40,760 nt of DNA from the NCBI GenBank assembly GCA_017964785.1, contig JAGCRH010000048.1, positions 1 to 40,760 on the forward strand, given 5' to 3'. Source of the DNA: Prevotella sp. GTDB lineage: Bacteria; Bacteroidota; Bacteroidia; Bacteroidales; Bacteroidaceae. The notes under the pieces are model-generated. The model was not told the origin of the DNA. It worked only from the letters and a program-made list of their open reading frames with translations, and ran no database searches. Each line of letters opens with the position of its first letter. The stretch's first letter is position 1. Shown in pieces: positions 25,204-33,475 of this stretch. A program made the translations under genes and the position numbers.

Positions 25204-26316
25204 ATGAATCAGCAATCCATATATATCATCATAGCCTTCTGCCTCAGTGCGATATGTGGCATCATCACGATTCCACAGATTATCAGTTTCTGCAACCGCA
25301 AAAAGTTATATGATACACCCAATGCCCGTAAGATACATAAGAACTCCATCCCCAGATTGGGTGGAGTCTGTTTTTTACCAAGCATGTTGCTGGCATTCCT
25401 TATTGGGACGGCTTTTTACAACAACTCATTTGAAGGAAGGCAGTTGCAGTTTAGTTTATGGTCTGTCTACTTCTTCATATCCCTCCTGTTGATATATGCA
25501 ACAGGTATTATTGATGACCTGACAGGAATAGGAGCCAAGACAAAATTCTCCTTTCAGATTATTGCTGGACTGCTTCTCCCTGTTGCTGGACTGTACATTA
25601 ATGACCTGTATGGATTCTGTGGCATCCACGAAATACCGTATTGGATTGGAGTTCCACTGACCATCTTCGTTATTGTATTCATTGTCAATGCCATCAATCT
25701 CATTGACGGCATTGACGGACTCAGTGCAAGCGTCTCATTTATTGCCCTGGCAGGCTTCCTGTTCTGTTTTATGCAAGCGGAAATAAAGGCATATAGCATG
25801 CTGATTGCAAGTATGATGGGAGTCCTTGTTCCTTTCTTCTATTTTAACATTTGGGGGAATGAAAAGAAAAAACAGAAGATTTTTATGGGAGACTCCGGAT
25901 CACTGACATTAGGTTTTATCCTTGCATTCCTGTATGTAAAAGTCACAATGAACAATCCGAGAGTAATGCCATTCAGCGAGACCTCCATTATCTTAGCCAA
26001 CTCACTATTGATTGTTCCAGCCTTAGATGTCGTCCGTGTCTCATTGGTTCGGTTTAAGCACCACCAGCCTATGTTTAAAGCCGACAAGAACCATATCCAT
26101 CACAAACTGATGCGAGCAGGCCTAAGCCAGCATCAGACTCTTCTGACAATCATCGGTCTGATATTTTCATTCATCATTTTAAATCTTGCTCTCCAACATC
26201 TTGTTTCCCTAACCATCATGGCAGTAATAGACATTCTTGTCTGGCTTGCTTTTCATGCGATCATCAATAAGATGATTATAAAACAGGGTAAGTCTGTATT
26301 CGCCAATATCTCATAA
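25204..26316 (+). CDS. WecA/TagO-type undecaprenyl-phosphate sugar-1-phosphate transferase
   Basis: This 370-aa protein has about 11 membrane helices and belongs to the polyprenyl-phosphate N-acetylhexosamine-1-phosphate transferases (MraY/WecA/TagO). Family motifs are intact: IIDDLTGIGAKTKF, NAINLIDGIDGLSA (Mg-binding Asp), FMGDSGSLTLGF and the cytoplasmic HIHHKLMRAGLSQ loop. It would load a sugar phosphate, typically GlcNAc-1-P, onto undecaprenyl phosphate to start a glycan. It is followed 4 bp later by a second, unrelated initiating transferase. A local promoter is not evident in the 89-bp gap upstream. Confidence 0.92.
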   Translation: MNQQSIYIIIAFCLSAICGIITIPQIISFCNRKKLYDTPNARKIHKNSIPRLGGVCFLPSMLLAFLIGTAFYNNSFEGRQLQFSLWSVYFFISLLLIYATGIIDDLTGIGAKTKFSFQIIAGLLLPVAGLYINDLYGFCGIHEIPYWIGVPLTIFVIVFIVNAINLIDGIDGLSASVSFIALAGFLFCFMQAEIKAYSMLIASMMGVLVPFFYFNIWGNEKKKQKIFMGDSGSLTLGFILAFLYVKVTMNNPRVMPFSETSIILANSLLIVPALDVVRVSLVRFKHHQPMFKADKNHIHHKLMRAGLSQHQTLLTIIGLIFSFIILNLALQHLVSLTIMAVIDILVWLAFHAIINKMIIKQGKSVFANIS

Positions 26317-26320
26317 GAAA

Positions 26321-26950
26321 ATGACCACACTTAAAGACGGATATATCATAGATGGCATGAACGAGATCGAGCGCAATATCAAAAGGCTCATTGATTTCTG
26401 CGTAGCCATCGTATGTCTGGTCGTGTTCTCGCCACTGATGATTTGGTGTTACATCAAGGTGAAGAAGGAAGACGGCGGTCCGGCAATCTTCAAGCAAGAA
26501 CGGATTGGCAGATTTGGGCGTCCTTTTAATATCTATAAGTTCCGTAGTATGAAAGTCAATGCAGAAAAATACGGACCAGCACTTCTGCCTCATGAGGACG
26601 ATGACAGGATGACAAAGACAGGACGGTTCCTTCGTGATCACCATTTGGACGAACTGCCTCAGTTATGGAATGTTTTGAAAGGCGACATGGCCTTTATCGG
26701 GCCAAGACCTGAGCGTAAGTACTATATCGACCAGATTATGGAAAAAGACCCGAGGTACTCATACCTCTATCAAATACGCCCGGGAGTCACATCGTACGCC
26801 ACCATTCACAATGGGTATACAGACACCATGGAGAAAATGCTCCGCCGTCTGGAACTCGACCTCTATTATCTTGAGCATCGTTCGCTCTGGCTTGATGCGA
26901 AATTACTTGCGCAGACATTCTTGAACATCGCATTTGGCAAAAAATTCTAA
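26321..26950 (+). CDS. WcaJ/PglC-type initiating sugar phosphotransferase
   Basis: This 209-aa monotopic or single-helix phosphoglycosyltransferase moves a hexose-1-phosphate from a nucleotide sugar to undecaprenyl phosphate. The N-terminal membrane helix is about 24-45; the catalytic domain shows FKQERIGRFGRPFNIYKFRSM, the Asp-Glu dyad in HHLDELPQLWNVLKGDM and the FIGPRPE block. It is the short form lacking the four-helix N-terminal part of WcaJ. The ATG at 26321 is 4 bp after the WecA-like stop; an internal ATG at 26357 would also leave the helix intact. The next gene starts 2 bp after its stop. Confidence 0.92.
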   Translation: MTTLKDGYIIDGMNEIERNIKRLIDFCVAIVCLVVFSPLMIWCYIKVKKEDGGPAIFKQERIGRFGRPFNIYKFRSMKVNAEKYGPALLPHEDDDRMTKTGRFLRDHHLDELPQLWNVLKGDMAFIGPRPERKYYIDQIMEKDPRYSYLYQIRPGVTSYATIHNGYTDTMEKMLRRLELDLYYLEHRSLWLDAKLLAQTFLNIAFGKKF

Positions 26951-26952
26951 AT

Positions 26953-27738
26953 ATGAAAGCCCTAACTTATATCATATTGTCGTTCGTGACGGCTCTGCTT
27001 GTCGCATGTAGTACCCCCAAGAACTTCAACTATTTCCAGGATCTGAAAGACGGCGACCTCATCACCAACACTACTGACGGCACCATCAGGCTTTATCCCC
27101 AGGACATGGTGAACATCATCGTGAAGAGCAAAGACCCGGGGATGGCTGCCCTCTTCAACAAGGGACTTAATACCAACATGAGTGGCGGACAGGCCGCGGG
27201 TGCGCCCTATGTAACGGGTTACACCATCGATCCTGACGGCACCATCGACTTTCCTGTACTTGGAAAGATTACCATTGGAGGCATGACCCGCCACGAGGCA
27301 GTACAGACAATTCAGAACAAGTTACGCGAGGAACAACTGAAGGATGCCATTGTCACGATAGAATTCCTGAACCTGAACTACACCGTGACTGGCGAAGTAC
27401 AACGCCCAGGGGTCTTTAGTATAGGCAAAGACAGGATGACACTGATAGAAGCCCTTGGGAATGCTGGTGACCTGACAGTGTTTGGCAAGCGCGACTCTGT
27501 GATGGTGGTGCGTCAGCAGGGTAATGACCGCAAGGTATACAACCTGAGTATGAACTCTGCACGCGACCTGATGACCTCTGAAGCCTTCTATGTGAAGCAA
27601 AATGACATCATCTACGTAAAGGCTAACAACACAAAGGCCAGACAATCATTGACTGCTGGCAACGAAACCCGTTCCATCTCTTTCTGGATGTCGCTTGCCT
27701 CAGTACTTACGACAATTGCTATTCTTATCCTAAAATAA
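26953..27738 (+). CDS. wza: Polysaccharide export lipoprotein (Wza-like), module B
   Basis: This 261-aa outer-membrane lipoprotein has a signal peptide ending in the lipobox LVAC, so Cys19 would be lipidated. The Poly_export domain spans about 45-130 (YPQDMVNIIVKSKDPG, YTIDPDGTIDFPVLGKITIGG), followed by one SLBB domain (YTVTGEVQRPGVFSI, ALGNAGDLTVFGKR) and a C-terminal hydrophobic helix (SFWMSLASVLTTIAILIL). It is the compact form of the family, unlike the six-SLBB protein of module A. The start is 2 bp after the initiating transferase, and it precedes its Wzz partner by 9 bp. Confidence 0.92.
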   Translation: MKALTYIILSFVTALLVACSTPKNFNYFQDLKDGDLITNTTDGTIRLYPQDMVNIIVKSKDPGMAALFNKGLNTNMSGGQAAGAPYVTGYTIDPDGTIDFPVLGKITIGGMTRHEAVQTIQNKLREEQLKDAIVTIEFLNLNYTVTGEVQRPGVFSIGKDRMTLIEALGNAGDLTVFGKRDSVMVVRQQGNDRKVYNLSMNSARDLMTSEAFYVKQNDIIYVKANNTKARQSLTAGNETRSISFWMSLASVLTTIAILILK

Positions 27739-27747
27739 CAGCCTGAT

Positions 27748-29313
27748 ATGAAAACATTTCTTCTGGACTGCATCAAGCAGTGGAAATGGTTTGCAGGAAC
27801 AGCCTGTACCTGTGTGGTTCTGGCCATCCTTTTTCTGCTAATCGTCGTTCCCAAATACGAGCGATCGGCTTCTGTTCTTGTGAAAGACGAAAACGGAACC
27901 GGCGGTCTGTTATCTTCTATGACCTCAAATATGGGTATGCTGGCAGGCATGGCAGGACTGAATATCACCTCGAACGTAGAGAATGAGATGCAAATCTTCT
28001 CCTCGCCATTCCTGATGCAAGAGGTGGTAAACCGTATGGGACTCGATATCCGCTATGAAGTCTATGACGGACTCATGAAACAAGAACTCTATGATGAGAC
28101 GCTACCCATCAAAGTCACTTTCCCCAAACTGACAGACAAGGATGGTGCCTATATGAAAATGGACTTGCAGAAAGACGGTACCTTTACACTCTACAAATTC
28201 CGTAAAAACAAGGACAAGTTTGACGGTGAGGTTCAGGGCAAGGTCAATTCCGTATGTCAGACACCTATCGGCCCCGTATCTGTCATAGCCACCAAACAAT
28301 TCGACTCATGTATGTCCCATGGGGACGAGAAGACCATCCGCATCAGTAAGGAAAAGAAATATGATCGTGTTGAAAGTCTGATGAAGCAGATTGACATCGA
28401 TTTGGCTGACGACCAGACCAGCATCATTAGCATTACCTGTAAGGACATGTCCGGAGAACGGGCGGAACAAATCATCAACACACTGATAAAGGTTTATCAG
28501 GAAGAGTGGATGAAGGACAAGCAAAGCACAGCCGATGCCTCTACCCGTTTTATCAATGAGCGCATTGAGGACATCGAAGCAGAACTCAGTGGGTTAGACA
28601 AGAGCATCGCCCAGTTCAGGGGAAAGAACCTGATGCCCGACTATGGAGAAACAGCCAAGATGTACATGGAGAATGCAGCCTTGACCTACGAGACGCAGGT
28701 GAAGGTAAACAACCAACTCTACATCATGGAACAAATGCGCGACCAAGTGAGGAAAGAAGAAGGCACAAATCAGGTGTTACCCGCCAATCTTCTGCCTGAC
28801 AACGAAAATGTGGCTATCCAGATTAGTGAATACAACAAACTACAACTTCAACGTAACATCTCAGCAGAGAACAGCAGCCCGAACAACCCACTCGTAAAAG
28901 ATATGGATGCCCAGTTGGGCAGTATGCGCAAGGCCATCATCAATTCCCTGGATCAGGCTGTCGCCCAACTGAAAGCCAGTCAGAAGAGCATCAGCCATGA
29001 GGATCAGAAACTGAAGAGAGACATCTCCGTCGCTCCGGGAAACCTTACAAAGATCCTTCCTACCGAGCGCCAGCACAAGATTGTTGAGGCCCTCTACATC
29101 TATCTGTTAGAGAAACGTGAGGAGAACAACCTCACACATGTCTATAATGCCAGAAACCTGCGCATTGTCTCTCCACCGATGGGAAAGTTGAAGCCTGTGT
29201 TCCCGAAAAAGGTAACGACCCTGATACTGGCATTCCTTTTGGGATTAGCACTCCCTGCCCTCTTCATCTATATTAGGCAAAACGTCAAGCGCATCTTGGC
29301 TGAAGAGGAATAA
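27748..29313 (+). CDS. wzz: Chain-length determinant (Wzz/GNVR) protein, module B
   Basis: This 521-aa inner-membrane co-polymerase has membrane helices at about 15-37 and 488-508. Between them are a Wzz domain (about 40-110), a long periplasmic helical region (about 255-440) and a C-terminal tyrosine-autokinase-like GNVR region ending ARNLRIVSPPMGKLKPVFPKK. The cytoplasmic BY-kinase domain found in Wzc is missing, so any phosphorylation control would need a separate kinase; none is in the window. It is much longer than the module A Wzz and works with the lipoprotein export partner encoded directly upstream. Confidence 0.9.
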   Translation: MKTFLLDCIKQWKWFAGTACTCVVLAILFLLIVVPKYERSASVLVKDENGTGGLLSSMTSNMGMLAGMAGLNITSNVENEMQIFSSPFLMQEVVNRMGLDIRYEVYDGLMKQELYDETLPIKVTFPKLTDKDGAYMKMDLQKDGTFTLYKFRKNKDKFDGEVQGKVNSVCQTPIGPVSVIATKQFDSCMSHGDEKTIRISKEKKYDRVESLMKQIDIDLADDQTSIISITCKDMSGERAEQIINTLIKVYQEEWMKDKQSTADASTRFINERIEDIEAELSGLDKSIAQFRGKNLMPDYGETAKMYMENAALTYETQVKVNNQLYIMEQMRDQVRKEEGTNQVLPANLLPDNENVAIQISEYNKLQLQRNISAENSSPNNPLVKDMDAQLGSMRKAIINSLDQAVAQLKASQKSISHEDQKLKRDISVAPGNLTKILPTERQHKIVEALYIYLLEKREENNLTHVYNARNLRIVSPPMGKLKPVFPKKVTTLILAFLLGLALPALFIYIRQNVKRILAEEE

Positions 29314-29327
29314 GGCATCTGGAGATC

Positions 29328-30476
29328 ATGGCTGTCATCTTCCTGTATTTCACCCTTTTCCTTGGAGTTCACTTCCTGTCGAAGCAGTTCAAGCGTCCCG
29401 GAGCAGCAAGGTTGTTCCAATTGATTGCCTGTTTTATCCTGCTTTTCGGTTTTTTCGGATTCAGGGATATTACGGTGCTGAATGACACTTCTCACTACTA
29501 CGGTTACTATTTCCAGATAGCACATGTGCTCAGTTTCAGAAACGAGCCCGTTACAACTTTCCACTTAGACCAGTTTGAATACGGTTTTCAAATATTCGTT
29601 CATATCCTTGTGAAATATGTTTCCAGAAACCCATATACCATCATCCTTGTATCAAGTTTAATAATCACCATTGGAGACCTCTGGTTGATAAACAAACATG
29701 CGAAGGACATTGCCTTGGTATGCTTCTATATGCTGACGGCAGGGTTGTTCTTCATGCATTACTGTATTATCCGACAGGCATTTGCCCTATTTATCTTTTA
29801 CTTTGCTTTTGAAAACCTCGAAAAGGGAAAGATCGGCAAATACTGCCTATTAGTAGGCTGTGCCTGTCTGTTCCATACCTCTGCCATATTCCTTTTTCTT
29901 CTCCCGATACTAGTCAGGTTAAATCCTTCACGACGAAATGCATGCATGGCCATTGTCGGTTCCCTGATCTTAGCCGTTTTCATTTTCGAGATACTGTCGT
30001 TCATGGGCCTCAGGGAGCACCCCTATTATCAGGCTGCCATCCAGAAAGGCTCACTGTCTATTGTCGGTCTGGCAGACTGTGTCTTTATGATTTTTATCCT
30101 TTCAGTCTGCCTGTTTGCCAGAAAGAGAAGCGGTGCGCCCAAGCCCGACAACATCTTCTTTTGGATCTGCACGATGGGACTATGCATTTGTCTCATCGCT
30201 CCTGTCATATACCCTATCTCCAGAGTCAACGAATACCTGTGGCCCTTTATTGTGATTCATCTTCTCAGATACATTGAGCCACAATCCATGAAAAAGTCCT
30301 ACACAAAGCAGTTTGAGGGAACAAGAAACATATTACGTCTGATTGTCATCTTCGTGTTTGTTGCGAAAATGGTAGGTATCAACACCTTCCGTCCGGAATG
30401 GCTGCACATTGACTCTTATCAGTTCTATGATTTCAGTAAGAAGGATCACACCTATAATATATATCCTCAGAAATGA
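29328..30476 (+). CDS. wzy: EpsG-family polysaccharide polymerase (Wzy-like), module B
   Basis: This 382-aa membrane protein has about ten helices. The start (MAVIFLYFTLFLGVHFLSKQ) and FFGFRDITVLNDTSHYYGYY fit the EpsG/Wzy polymerase group, in which the first periplasmic loop carries Arg, Asp and Tyr residues. RQAFALFIFYFAFENLEKGK in the middle is also typical. It would polymerise the module B repeat unit. The stop overlaps the flippase start in an ATGA. It differs from the module A polymerase, as expected if the two modules make different polymers. Confidence 0.83.
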   Translation: MAVIFLYFTLFLGVHFLSKQFKRPGAARLFQLIACFILLFGFFGFRDITVLNDTSHYYGYYFQIAHVLSFRNEPVTTFHLDQFEYGFQIFVHILVKYVSRNPYTIILVSSLIITIGDLWLINKHAKDIALVCFYMLTAGLFFMHYCIIRQAFALFIFYFAFENLEKGKIGKYCLLVGCACLFHTSAIFLFLLPILVRLNPSRRNACMAIVGSLILAVFIFEILSFMGLREHPYYQAAIQKGSLSIVGLADCVFMIFILSVCLFARKRSGAPKPDNIFFWICTMGLCICLIAPVIYPISRVNEYLWPFIVIHLLRYIEPQSMKKSYTKQFEGTRNILRLIVIFVFVAKMVGINTFRPEWLHIDSYQFYDFSKKDHTYNIYPQK

Positions 30477-31783
30477 AAGACACCATAGAACAATTATATA
30501 GGCGAATGATGGCCTCCAACATCGCCAAACGAATGATGAGTGGTGCCTTCTGGTCGTTTACAGGAACTGCCCTTGGTAAGTTCTGTGTGTTTCTGACTGG
30601 CATCATCTGTGCCCGGATCTTGGGGAAAGAGCAGTTCGGCGAGTTAGGGATGGTGCGCTCAACCATCGGTATGTTCATCATCTTGGGGGCAGGAGGCATT
30701 GGTGTCACTGCCACCAGGTTTATTGCTTTGTACCGAAGAGACCAACAGGCCCATGCCGCCTCTATCTATCATCTCTCCACAAGGTTTGCCATTCTGTTGG
30801 GCATCCTGACAACACTGATCCTACTCATCTCTGCAGGTTTTCTGGCCAGTGACATTCTGAAATCATCAGAACTGGCATTCCCTCTAACGATCGGCTGTGT
30901 GGTGCTCTTTCTCTCCATTCTGAACAGTTCAGAGAACGGGACGCTTGCCGGTTTCGAGGACTTCAAGTCTATTGCTGTCAACACGCTGATAGGCAGTATC
31001 GTCGAATCGTTGGGTATGATTATCGGAGCCTATTTCTACCAGATAGAAGGTGCTATTGCCGGCTTCGGACTCGGCGTTCTGGCCCTATACCTTACCAACA
31101 AACTGTCTGCAATAAAGAACCTGAGGAAGAATGGTATCCGGAGCAAGGGACAGGCCGTTTTCAAGGAAGACTGGAAACTCATCTACCAATACAACATTCC
31201 AGCCACACTTTCTGCCCTAAGTGTCACACCCGTCTTTTGGCTTATCCGTTCCATGCTGGTCAGAGCCAACGACTATGGAGAGTTAGGCATCTTTGAGGCG
31301 GCAGACCAATGGAAAATTATCCTACTATTTGTCCCTGGGGCTATCTGTCAAATCGTGCTTCCCATCATGTCAAGCATCACGGACACACGCACCTTCCGTC
31401 GGACATTATTAGGCAACTTTGCCTTAATTGGCGGCATCTCAGCCTGTCTCGCCATCGGCTCATGGGTACTGGCACCAGTCATCATACCTCTCTACGGAAA
31501 GACATTCACAGATTTCACGCCCTTGGTGTTTCTTGCCATCTCAACCATTCCGACAGCCCTTGCCCAAATATTGGAGATGACACTGTATAGCCGTGATAAG
31601 ATGTGGACCTGTTTTGGCTTCAATATCATCTGGGGTATCGCCACAGTCGGGCTTTCCTATTTGTTCCTTCGCAACAACCTGGGCGCATCCGGCATTGCCT
31701 TGGCTGTTCTTCTTGCCTATCTCATAAAAATGATCTGCATGGGAGGCTATCTGTTCATTCAACAGGAAGGAGGTGACAGATGA
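30473..31783 (+). CDS. wzx: Oligosaccharide flippase (Wzx-like), module B
   Basis: This 436-aa polytopic membrane protein has the classical polysaccharide-transporter start: a short basic N-terminus, then SGAFWSFTGTALGKFCVFLTGI and CARILGKEQFGELGMVRSTI. About 12-14 helices follow. It flips the lipid-linked repeat of module B. ATGA overlaps join it to the polymerase before and to the GT2 gene after. The order polymerase-flippase is the reverse of module A. Confidence 0.9.
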   Translation: MKDTIEQLYRRMMASNIAKRMMSGAFWSFTGTALGKFCVFLTGIICARILGKEQFGELGMVRSTIGMFIILGAGGIGVTATRFIALYRRDQQAHAASIYHLSTRFAILLGILTTLILLISAGFLASDILKSSELAFPLTIGCVVLFLSILNSSENGTLAGFEDFKSIAVNTLIGSIVESLGMIIGAYFYQIEGAIAGFGLGVLALYLTNKLSAIKNLRKNGIRSKGQAVFKEDWKLIYQYNIPATLSALSVTPVFWLIRSMLVRANDYGELGIFEAADQWKIILLFVPGAICQIVLPIMSSITDTRTFRRTLLGNFALIGGISACLAIGSWVLAPVIIPLYGKTFTDFTPLVFLAISTIPTALAQILEMTLYSRDKMWTCFGFNIIWGIATVGLSYLFLRNNLGASGIALAVLLAYLIKMICMGGYLFIQQEGGDR

Positions 31784-32550
31784 AGACTTTCAGCATCGTA
31801 CTTCCCTGTTACAATGATCTTTCGTTATTGCGAAATGCACTGGCATCTGTCCTACAGCAGAAAGGTGTTGACTATGAGGTTATCATTTCAGACGATTCCC
31901 AAGATGATTGCATTGAGCACTATGTCCAGTCATTGAGCCACGACGATATCCATTATTATCGTCATCAACAAGGGATCAGCGCCGCTGACAACTGGAACTC
32001 CGGCTTACAAAAAGCCTCCGGGAAATACGTGATACTGATGCACCACGATGAAGAGATGGCTCAAGACGACTACCTGAAACGTATCAGTCAGCAGATGTCG
32101 TCAGTTGCAGATATCGTCATCTCACAAGTGAATATCATCGCGAATAGACATCAGAAGAAACAATCATTTCTCTGCCGATGGATGAAGACATTTGTCTGCA
32201 AGCATCCTGTTTGCCTGTTCTTAATGAATGTCATTGGTCCCTGTGCCTGTTTGACCGTCCGACGGGAACATCTGGAGGATTTCAATACAAATCTGAAATG
32301 GTTTGTCGACGTTGAATGGTATTACCGTATGCTCCGCGAAAAGAAATTCATATTCGACAAGTCACTTACCATCATATCCCATCACGGACATCAGGGGCAA
32401 ATCACACAAAGCCTCAATGTCATGGAGACATTCAAGTCAGACAGATCGGAACTCTTGCAAAAATATACCTCTAACAGAATGCTCAGACTGATGCTCTGGC
32501 TCTACCAACATCTTATACTCGGAACAAAGCATTTACTCAGGAAAATATGA
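31780..32550 (+). CDS. GT2-family glycosyltransferase (module B)
   Basis: This 256-aa GT-A fold enzyme starts with the nucleotide-binding strand SIVLPCYNDLSLLRNALASV and has an acidic pair in VIISDDSQDD. The metal-binding motif is HHDEEM (about residues 87-92), the variant seen in several GT2 enzymes rather than a strict DXD. Near 170-185 is WFVDVEWYYRML, a likely catalytic-base region. It transfers one sugar by inversion; donor unknown. It overlaps the flippase and fucosyltransferase genes by 4 bp on each side. Confidence 0.87.
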   Translation: MKTFSIVLPCYNDLSLLRNALASVLQQKGVDYEVIISDDSQDDCIEHYVQSLSHDDIHYYRHQQGISAADNWNSGLQKASGKYVILMHHDEEMAQDDYLKRISQQMSSVADIVISQVNIIANRHQKKQSFLCRWMKTFVCKHPVCLFLMNVIGPCACLTVRREHLEDFNTNLKWFVDVEWYYRMLREKKFIFDKSLTIISHHGHQGQITQSLNVMETFKSDRSELLQKYTSNRMLRLMLWLYQHLILGTKHLLRKI

Positions 32551-33419
32551 AAATCGTGAAAGTCATAGGCGGTTTGGGCAACCAAATGTTTCAGTTTGCA
32601 CTCCATCAGGCACTGCAGAAGCGGTTCCCGGAAGAACCGGTCCTGCTGGATTTGCACTGTTTCAACGGCTATCATAAACATCGGGGATTTGAGATACCAA
32701 AGATATTCGACGTGACCTACAGAGAAGCCAATTGGAAAGAAGTGGCGAAGGTGGCCTATCCCTACCCCAATTTCCAGTCGTGGCGCTTTGGCAGTAGGAT
32801 TCTCCCCGTCAGAAAGACCATGTTCAAGGAAAGTGCCGACTATGCCTTCGAACCCACAGCACTGACCCATGAAGGCGACGTTTATTACGACGGTTACTGG
32901 CAGCATGAGGAGTACTTCATAGATATCCGGGAGGACATCTTGCGGACATTCACTTTTCCTGCATTTGAAGATGAACGAAACCAAGAGACAGCCCGTCTCG
33001 TCACCAGCAAGAACAGTTGTGCCATCCACGTTCGACGAGGAGACTATACGAAAGACAAACTCTTCTGCAACATCTGCGACCTAAATTACTACCAGACAGC
33101 CATCCTACGGATGAAAGGAGCGGCAATTCCAGAAGTCTTCTGCGTCTTTTCTGATGATGTCTCCTGGTGCCGCAAACATATTGAGATCCTGACAGGACAG
33201 ACTAAGACTATCTATGTAGACTGGAATACAGACAAGATGAGTTACCAAGACATGCACCTTATGTCGCTTTGCCGCCATCAGATTATTGCCAACTCCTCCT
33301 TTTCCTGGTGGGGAGCATGGCTGAACACCAATAAAGAGAAGGTTGTGATAGGTCCCCATAAATGGTGGAATATCAATGGTGCACACACGCCTATCTCAAA
33401 TTCTTGGGTAATTATTTAA
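32547..33419 (+). CDS. Alpha-1,2-fucosyltransferase-like GT11 enzyme
   Basis: This 290-aa enzyme carries the GT11 hallmarks: GGLGNQMFQFALHQALQKRF at the N-terminus, the HVRRGDY GDP-fucose-binding motif (about residues 157-163), and the late IIANSSFSWWGAWLN block. GT11 enzymes transfer L-fucose from GDP-fucose, usually in alpha-1,2 linkage to galactose. A fucosylated terminal or branch on the module B polymer is therefore likely, which in gut bacteria can resemble host H-type glycans. No GDP-fucose synthesis genes are in the window. The start overlaps the GT2 stop by 4 bp. Confidence 0.9.
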   Translation: MKIVKVIGGLGNQMFQFALHQALQKRFPEEPVLLDLHCFNGYHKHRGFEIPKIFDVTYREANWKEVAKVAYPYPNFQSWRFGSRILPVRKTMFKESADYAFEPTALTHEGDVYYDGYWQHEEYFIDIREDILRTFTFPAFEDERNQETARLVTSKNSCAIHVRRGDYTKDKLFCNICDLNYYQTAILRMKGAAIPEVFCVFSDDVSWCRKHIEILTGQTKTIYVDWNTDKMSYQDMHLMSLCRHQIIANSSFSWWGAWLNTNKEKVVIGPHKWWNINGAHTPISNSWVII

Positions 33420-33450
33420 TTATTTATGAACGTTTTTCATTTTTTTTGAG

Positions 33451-33458
33451 TACTTTTG
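33451..33458 (+). promoter_or_regulatory. Internal promoter -7 box before the last module B gene
   Basis: TACTTTTG followed by CACCC lies 17 bp before the ATG at 33476, in the 56-bp gap after the fucosyltransferase gene. It matches TAnnTTTG exactly, though no TTTG is found at -33 spacing. It suggests the final GT2 can be transcribed independently. Confidence 0.5.
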
Positions 33459-33475
33459 CACCCGAAATTAAAGAA

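Noticed and set aside
26321-26356. Alternative start of the WcaJ-type transferase at 26357
   Set aside because: The ATG at 26321 is 4 bp from the upstream stop, matching the tight spacing of the operon. The shorter form is possible but not favoured.
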